Shown here: in pieces, positions 28,917-38,216 of the stretch
Layout of the letters: every line of letters begins with the position of its first letter
How positions within the stretch are numbered: position 1 is the first letter of the stretch
NCBI RefSeq assembly: GCF_900156655.1
Contig: NZ_FTOG01000009.1
Span: 1 to 64,000, forward strand
DNA: 64,000 nt
Source of the DNA: Rhodobacter aestuarii
GTDB taxonomy: Bacteria; Pseudomonadota; Alphaproteobacteria; Rhodobacterales; Rhodobacteraceae
Reading direction: 5' to 3'
Made by a program: the position numbers and the translations under genes
The notes under the pieces: model-generated
What the model saw: the letters and a program-made list of their open reading frames with translations, nothing else
Told to the model about the DNA's origin: nothing
The model's database searches: none

Positions 28917-28936
28917 TTTGCGCGCGCAAGCGCAAA
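28917..28936. promoter_or_regulatory. Palindrome in the uraH/puuE divergent promoter (TTTGCGC-N6-GCGCAAA)
   Basis: A perfect 7-bp inverted repeat separated by 6 bp, 10 bp from the uraH start. Its size and symmetry fit an operator for a dimeric regulator controlling both ureide transcription units. No regulator gene for it is in the window. Confidence 0.5.
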
Positions 28937-28974
28937 CTGTTGATTTCCTTTCCGAGAAAAACCTGAAATCCTCG

Positions 28975-28996
28975 CCACGGCAAGCGGTTGCCGTGG
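28975..28996 (+). promoter_or_regulatory. Hairpin overlapping the puuE-uraD ribosome binding site
   Basis: A perfect 9-bp stem CCACGGCAA-GCGG-TTGCCGTGG whose 3' arm ends in the GGAG Shine-Dalgarno (28995-28998) of the ATG at 29005. It could sequester the SD in RNA, or be a DNA operator. Function inferred from position. Confidence 0.5.
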
Positions 28997-29004
28997 AGAT
29001 AACA

Positions 29005-30420
29005 ATGACCCGATACGACAGAGACATGCGCGGTTACGGCGCCCATCCCCCCAATGCGCAATGGCCGGGGGGCGCAAAGGTCGCGATTTCGTTGGTTCTG
29101 AACTATGAAGAGGGCGGCGAAAACTGCGTGGCGCATGGCGATGCGGCCTCCGAAGCGTTTCTGAGCGATATTGCGGGCGCCGCGCAATGGCCCGGCCAGC
29201 GCCATTGGAATATGGAATCGATTTACGAATACGGCGCGCGCGCGGGCTTTTGGCGCCTGCACCGCCTGTTCACCGAGATGGGCCTTCCGATCACCATTTA
29301 CGGTGTGGCGACCGCGCTGGCCCGCAGCCCGGAACAGGTGGCCGCAATGAAAGCGGCGGGCTGGGAGATTGCCAGCCACGGGCTGAAATGGGTCGAACAC
29401 CGCGACATGCCCGAAGAAGAAGAACGCCGCCAGATTGCCGAGGCGATCCGCCTGCACGCCGAAGTGGTGGGCGAACGCCCGCGCGGCTGGTATACGGGGC
29501 GCTGTTCCTTCAACACCGTGCGGCTCACCGCCGAAGAAGGCGGTTTTGATTGGATTTCAGACACTTACGACGACGATCTTCCCTATTGGAAGCGCGTCGG
29601 CGACCGTGATCAATTGATCATCCCCTATACGCTGGAAGCCAATGACATGCGCTTTGCCACGGCCCCGGGCTATATTGAGGGCGAGCAGTTCTTCACCTAC
29701 CTGCGCGACGCCTTTGATACGCTTTATGCCGAGGGCGAGGCGGGCGCGGCGAAGATGTTCTCGATCGGGCTGCATTGTCGGCTGATTGGTCGCCCCGGCA
29801 AAGTGGCTGGCCTGAAGCGGTTCTTGGACTATGCCCGCAGCCATGAAGGCGTTTGGTTTGCCACGCGCGGCGAGATTGCCGCCCATTGGGCCGCGACCCA
29901 TCCGCCCAAAGCGCTCGACCGCCCCAGCAAAATGAGCCAAGCGGATTTTGTCCAAGCCTTTGGCGGCATTTACGAACATTCCCCTTGGGTGGCCGAGGTC
30001 GCGCATGGGTTGGAGCTTGGCCCCGCGCATGATTGTCATGAAGGCGTGGCGAGCGCGCTGGCCCGTGCCTTCCGCGCCGCGCCCGAAGACAAGCGCTTGG
30101 CCGTGTTGCAAGCCCACCCGGACCTTGCGGGCAAGCTCGCCCAGGCCAAACGACTGACAGCAGAAAGCACCGCCGAGCAAGCCTCCGCCGGGCTGGATGC
30201 GCTGACGGATGACGAGCGCGCCACCTTTGAGGGGCTGAATGCCGCCTATACCGCGAAACTCGGCTTCCCCTTCATCATCGCGGTGAAAGACAACACCAAG
30301 GCCACGATCCTTGCCGCCTTCCAACGCCGGCTCGAAAACGACCGCGCCACCGAATTTGCCGAGGCCTGCGCGCAAGTGGAGCGCATCGCTTGGCACCGCC
30401 TGAAAGAGGTTTTCGCATGA
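29005..30420 (+). CDS. puuE: Bifunctional allantoinase (PuuE) / OHCU decarboxylase (UraD)
   Basis: A 471-aa fusion. Residues about 1-305 are a polysaccharide-deacetylase-fold, PuuE-type allantoinase: [75 protein letters not shown]. Residues about 310-471 are OHCU decarboxylase: [29 protein letters not shown] and [22 protein letters not shown]. Together they convert OHCU to S-allantoin and then open it to allantoate, which explains the fusion. Start at 29005 with GGAGA. Overlaps allE by 4 nt. Confidence 0.95.
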   Translation: MTRYDRDMRGYGAHPPNAQWPGGAKVAISLVLNYEEGGENCVAHGDAASEAFLSDIAGAAQWPGQRHWNMESIYEYGARAGFWRLHRLFTEMGLPITIYGVATALARSPEQVAAMKAAGWEIASHGLKWVEHRDMPEEEERRQIAEAIRLHAEVVGERPRGWYTGRCSFNTVRLTAEEGGFDWISDTYDDDLPYWKRVGDRDQLIIPYTLEANDMRFATAPGYIEGEQFFTYLRDAFDTLYAEGEAGAAKMFSIGLHCRLIGRPGKVAGLKRFLDYARSHEGVWFATRGEIAAHWAATHPPKALDRPSKMSQADFVQAFGGIYEHSPWVAEVAHGLELGPAHDCHEGVASALARAFRAAPEDKRLAVLQAHPDLAGKLAQAKRLTAESTAEQASAGLDALTDDERATFEGLNAAYTAKLGFPFIIAVKDNTKATILAAFQRRLENDRATEFAEACAQVERIAWHRLKEVFA

Positions 30421-31247
30421 GTGACTATTACACCCCCCCCGGCGGGCTGCCGCCGCAAACCGCGCTGATGACAGGCCGTGCGGTCTTCACCGAGGCCTAT
30501 GCAGTGATCCCGAAGGGCTGCTTTTCTGACATTGTGACCAGCTTCTTGCCGGGTTGGAGCGAAACGAAAATGTGGCTCATCGCCCGCCCGATGACCGGCT
30601 TTTCGGAAACTTTCAGCCAATATGTGATGGAAGTGGGCGCCGATGGCGGCTCTGACAGCCCCGAAACCGAAGAGGGCGTGGAGCATGTGCTGTTCATCAC
30701 CTCAGGCGCGATGTGGCTGTCCCTTGATGGGCAGGAGCATGAACTCTCGGCGGGCGGCTATGCCTATATTCCGCCGGGCTGCGACTGGGCGGTGAAAAAC
30801 GGCGCCGATGATCCTTTGCGCTTTCACTGGCTTCGCAAGCGCTACGAGCCCGTCAAGGGGATCGAGACCCCCGAAGCTTTCGTGACGAACGAGCGCGAAA
30901 TTGCCCCGGTGGCGATGCCCGACACCCAAGGCCGCTGGGCCACCACGCGCTTTGTCGACCCGACCGATCTGCGCCACGACATGCATGTGAATATCGTCAC
31001 CTTCCAACCCGGCGGGCTCATTCCGTTTGAGGAAACCCATGTGATGGAGCACGGGCTTTACGTGCTGGAAGGCAAAGCGGTCTACAAACTCAACCGCGAT
31101 TGGGTCGAGGTGGAAGCCGGCGATTTCATGTGGCTCCGCGCCTATTGCCCGCAGGCGTGTTACGCCGCCGGGCCCGGCCCGTTCCGCTACCTGCTTTACA
31201 AAGACGTCAACCGCCACGCCCGTTTGGGCGGTGTTTTGGGGCGGTAA
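30417..31247 (+). CDS. allE: (S)-ureidoglycine aminohydrolase
   Basis: A 276-aa double-cupin enzyme that releases ammonia from S-ureidoglycine to give ureidoglycolate, downstream of allantoate hydrolysis. It starts [32 protein letters not shown] and shows KGCFSDIVTSFLPGWSETKMW, GGYAYIPPGC, and a second cupin with FQPGGLIPFEETHVMEHGLYVLEGKAVYKLN and WLRAYCPQACYAAGPGPFRYLLYKDVNRH. The His/Glu/Gln positions for Mn2+ lie in the second cupin. The start overlaps the puuE-uraD stop (ATGA). The allantoate hydrolase gene is not in the window. Confidence 0.93.
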   Translation: MSDYYTPPGGLPPQTALMTGRAVFTEAYAVIPKGCFSDIVTSFLPGWSETKMWLIARPMTGFSETFSQYVMEVGADGGSDSPETEEGVEHVLFITSGAMWLSLDGQEHELSAGGYAYIPPGCDWAVKNGADDPLRFHWLRKRYEPVKGIETPEAFVTNEREIAPVAMPDTQGRWATTRFVDPTDLRHDMHVNIVTFQPGGLIPFEETHVMEHGLYVLEGKAVYKLNRDWVEVEAGDFMWLRAYCPQACYAAGPGPFRYLLYKDVNRHARLGGVLGR

Positions 31248-31252
31248 ACCTA

Positions 31253-31279
31253 TTGGCCCGGGCGACCAGTCCGGGCCAA
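31253..31279. terminator. Convergent-gene hairpin after allE
   Basis: A perfect 9-bp TTGGCCCGG/CCGGGCCAA stem with a 9-nt loop between the allE and lyxose-isomerase stops. No T-run on either side, so possibly a Rho-independent-like bidirectional stop of modest strength. Confidence 0.5.
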
Positions 31280-31286
31280 CCGCACT

Positions 31287-31973
31287 TTAGCCCAACCAAG
31301 CCTCGTAATCCGAAACCAGCAGGTAAAGCGGGTCTTCATCTTCCTCGATCTGGGCAAAGCGCCCGATCGGCTCGCGAAAGATATTGTCGGTGCGGTCGTC
31401 GTTGACGGTCGAAACCTCGCCAATCAGCACATCGCCGCCCTCGCCCCAGAACTTGTGCCAATTGCCGGGCATCAGCGTCACGCTTTCTCCGGGCGACAGG
31501 TAGAGCACCTCCCCCGCCGCAAGCCGCTTGGTGACGCCATCGCAGGCCACCAAAACTTCGGCCCCCGGATCAATCTGCCCCGCGGCATCGGAGGCAAACA
31601 TCTCAATCGCCAAACTGGCCCCGCCGCGGTTGATGATATCTTCCGCCTTCACAACGTGCCGATGCATAGGCGAGATCTGATTGTGCCGCGAAATCATGAT
31701 CTTCTCGGCGTAGCACATGCCAGACCCGCGCGCTAAATCCTCCGCGCGCCCGTTGCGGGTGGTGAACAAAAAGAGCCCCAGATTGGCAAAATCCCCCTGC
31801 CCGTAATCGGTGATGTCCCAGCCCAGTCGGGCCGAGACGATCCCCTCAATCTCGCCCCGCCGGGCCTGCATCTCTGCGGGCGAGAAATAGGCAAAGGGCG
31901 GCAAAATATAGCCAAAAGAACGGATAAACCGATCCGCATCGCGGATGATTTCATTGATTTCTGAGCGTTTCAT
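31287..31973 (-). CDS. D-lyxose isomerase-like cupin
   Basis: A 228-aa single-domain cupin resembling bacterial D-lyxose ketol-isomerases. Typical stretches: MKRSEINEIIRDADRFI at the start, SGMCYAEKIMISRHNQISPMHRHVVKAEDIINRGG (metal-binding His/Glu cluster, about residues 93-127), and GESVTLMPGNWHKFWGEGGDVLIGEVSTVNDDRTDN. It would interconvert D-lyxose and D-xylulose. No sugar transporter or kinase is adjacent, so it may serve another sugar. SD GGAGG precedes the ATG at 31973. Confidence 0.8.
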   Translation of the reverse strand: MKRSEINEIIRDADRFIRSFGYILPPFAYFSPAEMQARRGEIEGIVSARLGWDITDYGQGDFANLGLFLFTTRNGRAEDLARGSGMCYAEKIMISRHNQISPMHRHVVKAEDIINRGGASLAIEMFASDAAGQIDPGAEVLVACDGVTKRLAAGEVLYLSPGESVTLMPGNWHKFWGEGGDVLIGEVSTVNDDRTDNIFREPIGRFAQIEEDEDPLYLLVSDYEAWLG

Positions 31974-32021
31974 GGGGGCCTCCTTGGCACCAGCCTTGAC
32001 GAAAGCGCCCCGCCCCGCAAC

Positions 32022-32045
32022 AAAAAACGGGGGCCGAAGCCCCCG
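32022..32045 (-). terminator. Rho-independent terminator after the 5'-nucleotidase gene
   Basis: On the minus strand a 7-bp CGGGGGC-TTCG-GCCCCCG hairpin (UUCG tetraloop) is followed by TTTTTT, 22 bp past the nucleotidase stop. Confidence 0.88.
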
Positions 32046-32067
32046 CCTTTCAAGCCTTTGGAAAGGC

Positions 32068-33636
32068 TTATTTCTGGGTGATGCGGCCATCGGTATAGGG
32101 CGTGTAGGGCGCATGCGCGGCCAAATACTCCGCCGTGACATCGGCCAGATCAGGGCCAAAGTCATAGGCGTTCATCCCCTCGGTCGCGAACATCTTATAG
32201 CCGTCGCCACCGCCACGCATGAAGTTGTTGGTCACCACGCCATAGCTGGCCTCAAGGTCGAGCGGCGCCCAAGCCTCGCCCGCGCCCACCATCACATCGC
32301 TGATCCGGCTGCCTGCGGGGGCGGCGGGGTCAAAGCTGTATTTCAGCCCGGCCACCTGCGGAAAACGCCCTGCGCCTTCTTCAATTTCGCTCACCCCGTT
32401 TTCCAGCGCGGCCAAAATTACCGACCCTTTCGCCTCAAAGGTCGAAAGCGTGTTTTGGAACGGCAGAACGGTATACACCTCGCCCATCGTCACCGGCCCC
32501 GCGTCAATCGAGGCGCGCAGCCCGCCGCCATTGGCAATCGCGATGGAAATGCCTTGGTCTTTCACCCGGTCAAGCATCGCATCGGCCACAAGGTTGCCCA
32601 TCGCGCATTCGCCCGCACGGCAAACCTCGCGCGCGCCCTCAATCGCGGCGGCGGCCTCGGCCACCACTTCCTCGCGCACCTCGGCAATCGGCACCGCCAG
32701 TTCGGCCACCCGCGCCGCCAAAACCGGGTCCGGCGTCACCGAAGCATCAAGCAAAATCGGTTCGCCCGTGGCCGATTTCAGATGGCCCGCATCGTCAAAG
32801 GTCAGCACCAAATGGCCAAGGTATTTCGAATAGGCATAGGCAGAGACCACCGGCACATCGCCCACCATCGTCGGGTAAGCTTCGCCGCCCTCGCCAAACA
32901 GCGTGTGGCTATGCCCGCCCACCACCGCATCCAGCCCCGGCACGGCGGCGGCAATCTCTTGGTCTTTCACAAAGCCCGTATGCGGGATGGCGATGATTTT
33001 CGTCACGCCCTCGGCCTCAAGCGCAGCCACATCGGCCTTCAGGCTTTCAATCTCATCTTGAAAGAGCACATTCGGCCCCGGCGAAGAGGTCTCCACCGTA
33101 TCGGTTGCCAGCGCCGAGATAATGCCGATCTTCTCGCCGCCGACCTCCAGCACGTATGTGCCGTGAATGCGGTCTTTCAACAGATCAGATTGGCTCACAT
33201 CCAAATTGCCTGAGACCAGCGGGAACGGCACCGCATCCACAAAGGCCGCCAAAGCCTCTGGCCCATCGTCAAATTCGTGGTTGCCCACCGCCATCGCATC
33301 ATAGCCAATGGCGCTCATGAACTCGGCCGTGTCCTTGCCCTTATAGGTGGTGTAGAACATCGAGCCTTGGAACTGGTCGCCCGCATCAAGCAAGATCACA
33401 TTCTCGCCCGCAAGGTCCGCACGCATCTCGGCCACCTTGGCCGCCACCCGCGCAATACCGCCAAAGCATTTGCCCTCGGTCTCATCTTCTGCCGAGCAGG
33501 TACTGTCATATTTGTTGATCGATTCAATGCGGCTGTGCAGGTCATTGGTGTGCAGCACATGCAGCGTGTAATCGGCTTGCGCGGTGCCAGCCATCAGCAC
33601 CAGCGCTGCGGAACTCAGCAAAAGGCGGCGGGTCAT
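32068..33636 (-). CDS. Periplasmic 5'-nucleotidase / 2',3'-cyclic phosphodiesterase (UshA-like)
   Basis: A 522-aa exported metallophosphoesterase (signal peptide cut after AQA, residue 21). The dimetal motifs are all present: LHTNDLHSR, LLDAGDQFQGS, GNHEFDDG, IPHTGFVKD and GGHSHTLFGEGG. The C-terminal 5'-nucleotidase domain has GECAMGNLVADAM, IANGGGLRASID and NFMRGGGDGYKMF. It scavenges phosphate and nucleosides from periplasmic nucleotides. It may include an extra disulfide (CSAEDETEGKC) near residue 50. A single-gene unit with its own terminator. Confidence 0.92.
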   Translation of the reverse strand: MTRRLLLSSAALVLMAGTAQADYTLHVLHTNDLHSRIESINKYDSTCSAEDETEGKCFGGIARVAAKVAEMRADLAGENVILLDAGDQFQGSMFYTTYKGKDTAEFMSAIGYDAMAVGNHEFDDGPEALAAFVDAVPFPLVSGNLDVSQSDLLKDRIHGTYVLEVGGEKIGIISALATDTVETSSPGPNVLFQDEIESLKADVAALEAEGVTKIIAIPHTGFVKDQEIAAAVPGLDAVVGGHSHTLFGEGGEAYPTMVGDVPVVSAYAYSKYLGHLVLTFDDAGHLKSATGEPILLDASVTPDPVLAARVAELAVPIAEVREEVVAEAAAAIEGAREVCRAGECAMGNLVADAMLDRVKDQGISIAIANGGGLRASIDAGPVTMGEVYTVLPFQNTLSTFEAKGSVILAALENGVSEIEEGAGRFPQVAGLKYSFDPAAPAGSRISDVMVGAGEAWAPLDLEASYGVVTNNFMRGGGDGYKMFATEGMNAYDFGPDLADVTAEYLAAHAPYTPYTDGRITQK

Positions 33637-33783
33637 GAAATCCTCCGGAGTTGGGAATGGGCTGAGTGTGGCGTGAAGCCGCAGCGCTGTCAAAGCCCGT
33701 GCCAGCCACTGCCTGCCTTTTCATCTGCTGCCCAATGCATCGTCGGGATTGACGATTTTCAAGGCAAGGTCCATGAAAAGCCC

Positions 33784-34122
33784 ATGCTGATCTACAAGAT
33801 CTTCCGCCGCCCCGAATGGGATGCCCTTTGCGCCGCAGGTAAGACCTTAGGCGCGCCGATTGATTTGGCCGATGGGTTCATTCATTTCTCCACCGCCGCG
33901 CAGGTGGTGGAAACCGCCGCAAAACATTTCGCTTCCGAAAGCGATCTGGTTCTGGTGGCCGTCGCCGCTGAGCCTTTGGGCGCCGCGCTGAAATGGGAAG
34001 TGTCGCGCGGCGGCGCGCTTTTCCCCCATCTTTACCGGGCCTTGCGCCGCGAAGACGTGGCATGGGATACCGCGCTTCCGCTGGGCGTCTCGGGCCATAT
34101 TTTCCCCGAGGGCTTGCTATGA
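33784..34122 (+). CDS. DUF952 family protein
   Basis: A 112-aa soluble protein of the DUF952 family: [42 protein letters not shown], a beta strand pair, and [16 protein letters not shown]. Relatives resemble glutathione S-transferase-associated small proteins, with no established activity. The start at 33784 lacks a strong SD. Its stop overlaps the pyrD start by 4 nt, so the two are translationally coupled, as is often seen in Rhodobacteraceae. Confidence 0.87.
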   Translation: MLIYKIFRRPEWDALCAAGKTLGAPIDLADGFIHFSTAAQVVETAAKHFASESDLVLVAVAAEPLGAALKWEVSRGGALFPHLYRALRREDVAWDTALPLGVSGHIFPEGLL

Positions 34123-35177
34123 GCATGATCGAGAAACTGGGTCTCAAGCTGATGCACCAGTTCGACCCGGAAACCGCGCATGGGCTGGCCCTTTCGGCGT
34201 TGCGCATGGGCGCGGTGCCGCTGCCCGGCCCGGTGACGGGCGCGCGGCTGGCCACCAAGCTTGCGGGGCTTGATCTGCCCAATCCGGTGGGACTTGCTGC
34301 GGGCTTTGACAAAAACGCCGTCGCGCTGCCTGCGCTGATGCGCGCGGGCTTTGGCTTTTTGGAAGTGGGCGCGGCCACACCGCGCGCGCAAGAGGGCAAT
34401 CCGCGCCCGCGCCTTTGGCGGCTGAGCGAAGATCGCGCGGTGATCAACCGTTTTGGCTTCAACAACGAAGGCGTGGAGCCAATCGCCACCCGGCTGTCCG
34501 CGCGGCCTGCGGGCATCCCGGTGGGGCTCAACCTTGGCGCCAACAAAGACAGCGCCGACCGCGCCGCCGATTTTGCGCAGGTTCTGACCCGCGCAGGCGC
34601 GCAGATCGACTTTGCCACGGCGAACGTGAGTTCGCCCAACACCGAGAAACTGCGCGATTTGCAAGGCAAAGACGCGCTTTCCGCGCTGCTTGCGGGGGTG
34701 ATCACCGCACGCGATGGTTTGGCCAAACCGATCCCGGTGTTTTTGAAAATCGCCCCCGATCTTGCCCCGGCAGAATTGGAAGATGTGGCCGAGGTGGCGC
34801 GCGCCTCTGGCATTGATGGGCTGATCGCCACCAACACCACGCTTTCGCGCGAAGGTTTGAAAAGTGCACATTCAAGCCAGATGGGCGGGCTTTCGGGCGC
34901 ACCTTTGTTTGAAAAGTCCACTCGCATCCTTGCGCAGCTGTCCAAACTGACCGAGGGAAAATTGCCGATCATCGGCGTGGGCGGCATTGGTTCAGCCGAA
35001 GATGCCTATGAAAAAATCCGCGCTGGTGCGAGCGCGGTGCAGATCTATTCTGCGATGGTCTATCACGGCCTAAGCCTTGCGGGCGATATTGCGCGCGGGC
35101 TTGATGCGCTGCTGGCCCGCGATGGTTTTGCCAATCTGTCTGAGGCGGTGGGGACCGGGCGCGACCGCTGGCTTTAA
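34119..35177 (+). CDS. pyrD: Dihydroorotate dehydrogenase (quinone), class 2
   Basis: A 352-aa peripheral membrane flavoenzyme of pyrimidine synthesis that passes electrons from dihydroorotate to ubiquinone. The N-terminal helix (residues 3-35) is the class 2 membrane/quinone segment. The FMN barrel shows [31 protein letters not shown], the catalytic serine region [25 protein letters not shown], and [31 protein letters not shown]. Full length. Confidence 0.96.
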   Translation: MSMIEKLGLKLMHQFDPETAHGLALSALRMGAVPLPGPVTGARLATKLAGLDLPNPVGLAAGFDKNAVALPALMRAGFGFLEVGAATPRAQEGNPRPRLWRLSEDRAVINRFGFNNEGVEPIATRLSARPAGIPVGLNLGANKDSADRAADFAQVLTRAGAQIDFATANVSSPNTEKLRDLQGKDALSALLAGVITARDGLAKPIPVFLKIAPDLAPAELEDVAEVARASGIDGLIATNTTLSREGLKSAHSSQMGGLSGAPLFEKSTRILAQLSKLTEGKLPIIGVGGIGSAEDAYEKIRAGASAVQIYSAMVYHGLSLAGDIARGLDALLARDGFANLSEAVGTGRDRWL

Positions 35178-35189
35178 GGCGCCGCGCCC

Positions 35190-37292
35190 CTAACCGTTCA
35201 GGTCTTTCAGCAAGCGCCCGTGTTTGCGCACCTCGGCCACCACATCGCCAAAGGTCAACAGCCCCCGCGATTTGAGCGCGGGCAGCAGTTTCAAAAACGC
35301 ATCCGCCGTGGCGACGGTATCGCCAATCGCGGTATGGCGCGCCTCTTCGGGGATGGTGATGCCGAGCCGATGGGTCAGCGCATCAAGGCTATGCACCTCT
35401 GACTGGCCAAACACCACCGCCGAAAGCAGCACCGTATCGAGCACGGGGTTGTCAAAACTCAGCCCAATCGCGCCCTCTTTGCGGCGCAAAAACTCCATAT
35501 CAAACGGGGCGTTATGGGCAATGAGCACGGCGCCTTCGGCAAATTTGTGAAACCGCCGCCCAACATCAATAATATCCGGGGCTTCGGCCACCATCGCATC
35601 GGAAATGCCATGCACCGCGGTCGAAACTTCGGGGATATGGCGGCCCGGATTGACCAAAGTGTCAAACACCTCGGTCTCGACCCGGCGGCCATTCACAATC
35701 CGCACCGCCGCGATTTGCACGATCTCATCGCCTTCGCTGGGCAAGAGCCCGGTGGTCTCGGTGTCAAAGACCACAAAATTCAGGTTCTCCAGCGGCGTCT
35801 TGGCCACCTCGCCCTCGCGCGCGCGGCCAAGCAGGTCAAAGTCATACACCACAGCGCGCGGCACCGGCGGCGGGCGTTTGGACACGCGGCGCGCCTCGCG
35901 CAATGGCAGGCAAATCCGCCCGCGCCCATCGCCCATATTTTCGGGCCAGATTTCAGAGGCATGGGCCGCAATCACCCGCCGCCCGGTGACATCTTCCATC
36001 CCCACTTGCAGCGGATCATCGAGCCAGCTTTCCAGCTCTGAAATCGGCACCTGGGGGCCGCGCCACTCCAGCGCGATCAACGCACCCGCGCCCTCTTCGG
36101 TGATCTCAAGGCGCATATCGCCCCGCTCCGGCCCCAGCCGTGCGACCAGCATGGCCAAAAGCGAGACCATCTCAAACCCTTCAAGCCGCAGCATCAAGGG
36201 CGCGGTCACCGCCATCAGATCGGGGCCCTCTTGCGCGGCGAGGCGCGCGCGCACCGCCTCGCCCAAATCGGAGGCGCGGATCATCGCAAGCGGCCACCAA
36301 TCGGCCCGCATCGCCTCGTGCCGCTCAAAAAGCGTGTGGATCGCCGCGCCAAGGTTGGCCGCTTCGGCCCGCGCCGCGCCACGAAATTGCGCGCGCGCCT
36401 CGGGTTCCGTCGGGCCATCATCGGCAATCAACACGCCAGTTAGCGATTGCAACGCGGCGGCAGGGCGGCGGATGCGGTCAAACAACTCATCCATCAGCGC
36501 TTCGCGGCTCGCATGGGCGCGCATGTCAGACGACACATCGCGCAACGTCAGCACATAGCCCGCGCGGCGGGTCACGTGATGGTCTTCGCCCTCAGAAATA
36601 AGCCGCATCCGCGCGGCAAGCGTTTTGCCATCCGCCACACTGGCACACAAAAGATCCGAGGCGGCATCCGGGTCATCGGTTTCCAAAAGCCGCTCATAGG
36701 CATGGCAAATCGGCGCGCGGTGCAAATAATCAAACACCCGGCGGTCAAGCCCCGGCGCATGGGTCCCGCCCAAAAGATCGGTCGCTTGGCCATTATAGAA
36801 AACAAGCTGGTGCTCGGCGGTGCAAAGCAGCACTCCCACCGGCACGTCGCTCAAGAGCGTTTCCAGCCGCTCTTTTTCCTGCGCAAGACGCGTCGTTTCG
36901 CGTTGCACGGATTCGGTCAGCGCAGAGCGCGTTTCGTTCAAATGCTGGGTGATCGCCGCCGCTGCCGGGGCCAAATCGCCCAAATAGCGCGCGGTTTCGG
37001 CATCAAGCTCGGTTTCCACCTGCGCATGGGTGCGCGCGCGAATGCCCCCCGCCAGCCGCTCAATCGGCTTGGCAAGGTTTTCATCGAACAAGAACCAAAC
37101 AGCGGTGATCAGCCCGGTGATCACAAAGCCCGCCACCACGCCACCAATGATGAACCCATCCAGCGCCTCTGGCTCGCCCAGCTTTTCAAAGCCAAAGACC
37201 AGCCCCGCTACCAGCGCCGCAATATTGCCCAAGGCGAGCGCCGCGAAAAACAAAAACACGCGCAGACGCAGGCTCAGCCGGGCAAGGTTCAT
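35190..37292 (-). CDS. Membrane-anchored PAS-pseudokinase-DnaQ exonuclease fusion
   Basis: A 700-aa protein. Two membrane helices (about 11-35 and 46-69), a HAMP-like coil (70-140) and a PAS-like domain (145-255) lead into a histidine-kinase-like DHp segment (262-325) in which the usual phospho-acceptor His is Asp (D272 in FDRIRRPAA), and a degraded HATPase-like region (330-470). The C-terminal domain (505-670) is a complete DEDDh exonuclease: D510 and E512 (VVFDTETTG), D598 (AHNAPFDMEF), H653 and D658 (HTAIGDTVAT). It should be a signal-responsive nuclease at the inner membrane. It starts 1 bp after the receiver gene stop. Substrate unknown. Confidence 0.85.
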   Translation of the reverse strand: MNLARLSLRLRVFLFFAALALGNIAALVAGLVFGFEKLGEPEALDGFIIGGVVAGFVITGLITAVWFLFDENLAKPIERLAGGIRARTHAQVETELDAETARYLGDLAPAAAAITQHLNETRSALTESVQRETTRLAQEKERLETLLSDVPVGVLLCTAEHQLVFYNGQATDLLGGTHAPGLDRRVFDYLHRAPICHAYERLLETDDPDAASDLLCASVADGKTLAARMRLISEGEDHHVTRRAGYVLTLRDVSSDMRAHASREALMDELFDRIRRPAAALQSLTGVLIADDGPTEPEARAQFRGAARAEAANLGAAIHTLFERHEAMRADWWPLAMIRASDLGEAVRARLAAQEGPDLMAVTAPLMLRLEGFEMVSLLAMLVARLGPERGDMRLEITEEGAGALIALEWRGPQVPISELESWLDDPLQVGMEDVTGRRVIAAHASEIWPENMGDGRGRICLPLREARRVSKRPPPVPRAVVYDFDLLGRAREGEVAKTPLENLNFVVFDTETTGLLPSEGDEIVQIAAVRIVNGRRVETEVFDTLVNPGRHIPEVSTAVHGISDAMVAEAPDIIDVGRRFHKFAEGAVLIAHNAPFDMEFLRRKEGAIGLSFDNPVLDTVLLSAVVFGQSEVHSLDALTHRLGITIPEEARHTAIGDTVATADAFLKLLPALKSRGLLTFGDVVAEVRKHGRLLKDLNG

Positions 37293-37293
37293 C

Positions 37294-37686
37294 TCACGCC
37301 CCCTCTGCGTCCAAAAGCCTATGCACCTCGTCGCGCAGTTCCTTGAGCTCAAAGGGTTTTGCGATGAAGCCATCGGCCCCAAGCGCCAAGCCTTTGCGCC
37401 GCTCCATCGCCGAGCCGCGCGCCGTCATCATCAGGATTTTCACATCTGCCAAGCCGCGATCCGCGCGCACTTCTTGGCAAATCTCATAGCCCGACACCTC
37501 GGGCAGCATCACGTCAAGCAGCACCAAATCGGGCTGTTCGGTGCGAATGCGTTCCAGCGCGCCTCGGCCACTTGCGATCCGGTCATGCTCAAACCCTTCG
37601 CGGCTCATCAGATAGTCCAGCGCAATCGCGATATTGTCTTCATCTTCGACAATCAAAACGCGCCGTTTTCTCCCCCCGTCTGCCAT
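37294..37686 (-). CDS. Stand-alone CheY-like response regulator receiver
   Basis: A 130-aa single-domain receiver with no output domain. Acidic pocket EDED (residues 14-17), phosphorylated D58 (LLDVMLP), switch Thr in MMTARG, and Lys in FIAKPF. The start MADGGRK at 37686 has GGAGG upstream. It lies between a small membrane protein and the pseudokinase-nuclease, 1 bp from the latter, so it probably acts with that protein. No true histidine kinase is in the cluster; the phosphodonor must be elsewhere. Confidence 0.92.
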   Translation of the reverse strand: MADGGRKRRVLIVEDEDNIAIALDYLMSREGFEHDRIASGRGALERIRTEQPDLVLLDVMLPEVSGYEICQEVRADRGLADVKILMMTARGSAMERRKGLALGADGFIAKPFELKELRDEVHRLLDAEGA

Positions 37687-37687
37687 C

Positions 37688-38215
37688 TTATCCTCCCGTG
37701 CAGGCGGCATTTAACCCCGCGTCTGGCATCGGCGCGGGCAACCATTCGCCTGCACTCAAAGACCCATCCGCGTTCACCGCCGCCTCTCCTCCCAGAATGG
37801 CTTGGCGGTGGCCGGTACACTCGTAAGCAACAGTGACAGGCTGGACCGGCCGCCAGCGCGCCACGAGGTAAAGATTGGCCACCACAACATCAGGGGCGGG
37901 CTTGGCCCGGTTGGCTGTATCAAGCGCAACAAAACGGTTCGTCACCGGCCAAATATAGCTCCACGGGCGCCAGGGCATCGATTCAGAGTTGGTTTGCAAC
38001 ACCACCGTGCCTTCGGGCAGGCCGTCGCGGGCTGCCGCGTACCAATTATATTCGCCCCAGATCGTGATGCCGAGCATCGCAAGGCCCGCGGCAGCAGGCA
38101 TGATCCATTTCGGCACCTCAAGGCGTAGCAGCTTGCGCGCGGAATGGCGGATCAAAAAGGCCATCAACCCCGCAAACGCACCTGCGGCGAGCATGATAAT
38201 GAAATCATTGGTCAT
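37688..38215 (-). CDS. Hypothetical two-TM protein of the acetate island
   Basis: A 175-aa protein I do not recognise. Two membrane helices near the N-terminus (about 5-22 and 38-54) precede a periplasmic part with an aromatic patch PWRPWSYIWPVTNRFVALDT and a C-terminal Cys pair (YECTGHRQA ... NAACTGG) that could form a disulfide. It is sandwiched between the DUF294 gene (1-bp gap) and the receiver gene, so probably co-expressed and possibly a membrane partner of the signalling proteins. Confidence 0.65.
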   Translation of the reverse strand: MTNDFIIMLAAGAFAGLMAFLIRHSARKLLRLEVPKWIMPAAAGLAMLGITIWGEYNWYAAARDGLPEGTVVLQTNSESMPWRPWSYIWPVTNRFVALDTANRAKPAPDVVVANLYLVARWRPVQPVTVAYECTGHRQAILGGEAAVNADGSLSAGEWLPAPMPDAGLNAACTGG

Positions 38216-38216
38216 T

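Noticed and set aside
31287-31973. Sugar catabolic operon around the lyxose isomerase
   Set aside because: Neighbouring genes are ureide enzymes (convergent) and a separately terminated nucleotidase; no sugar kinase or transporter is adjacent.
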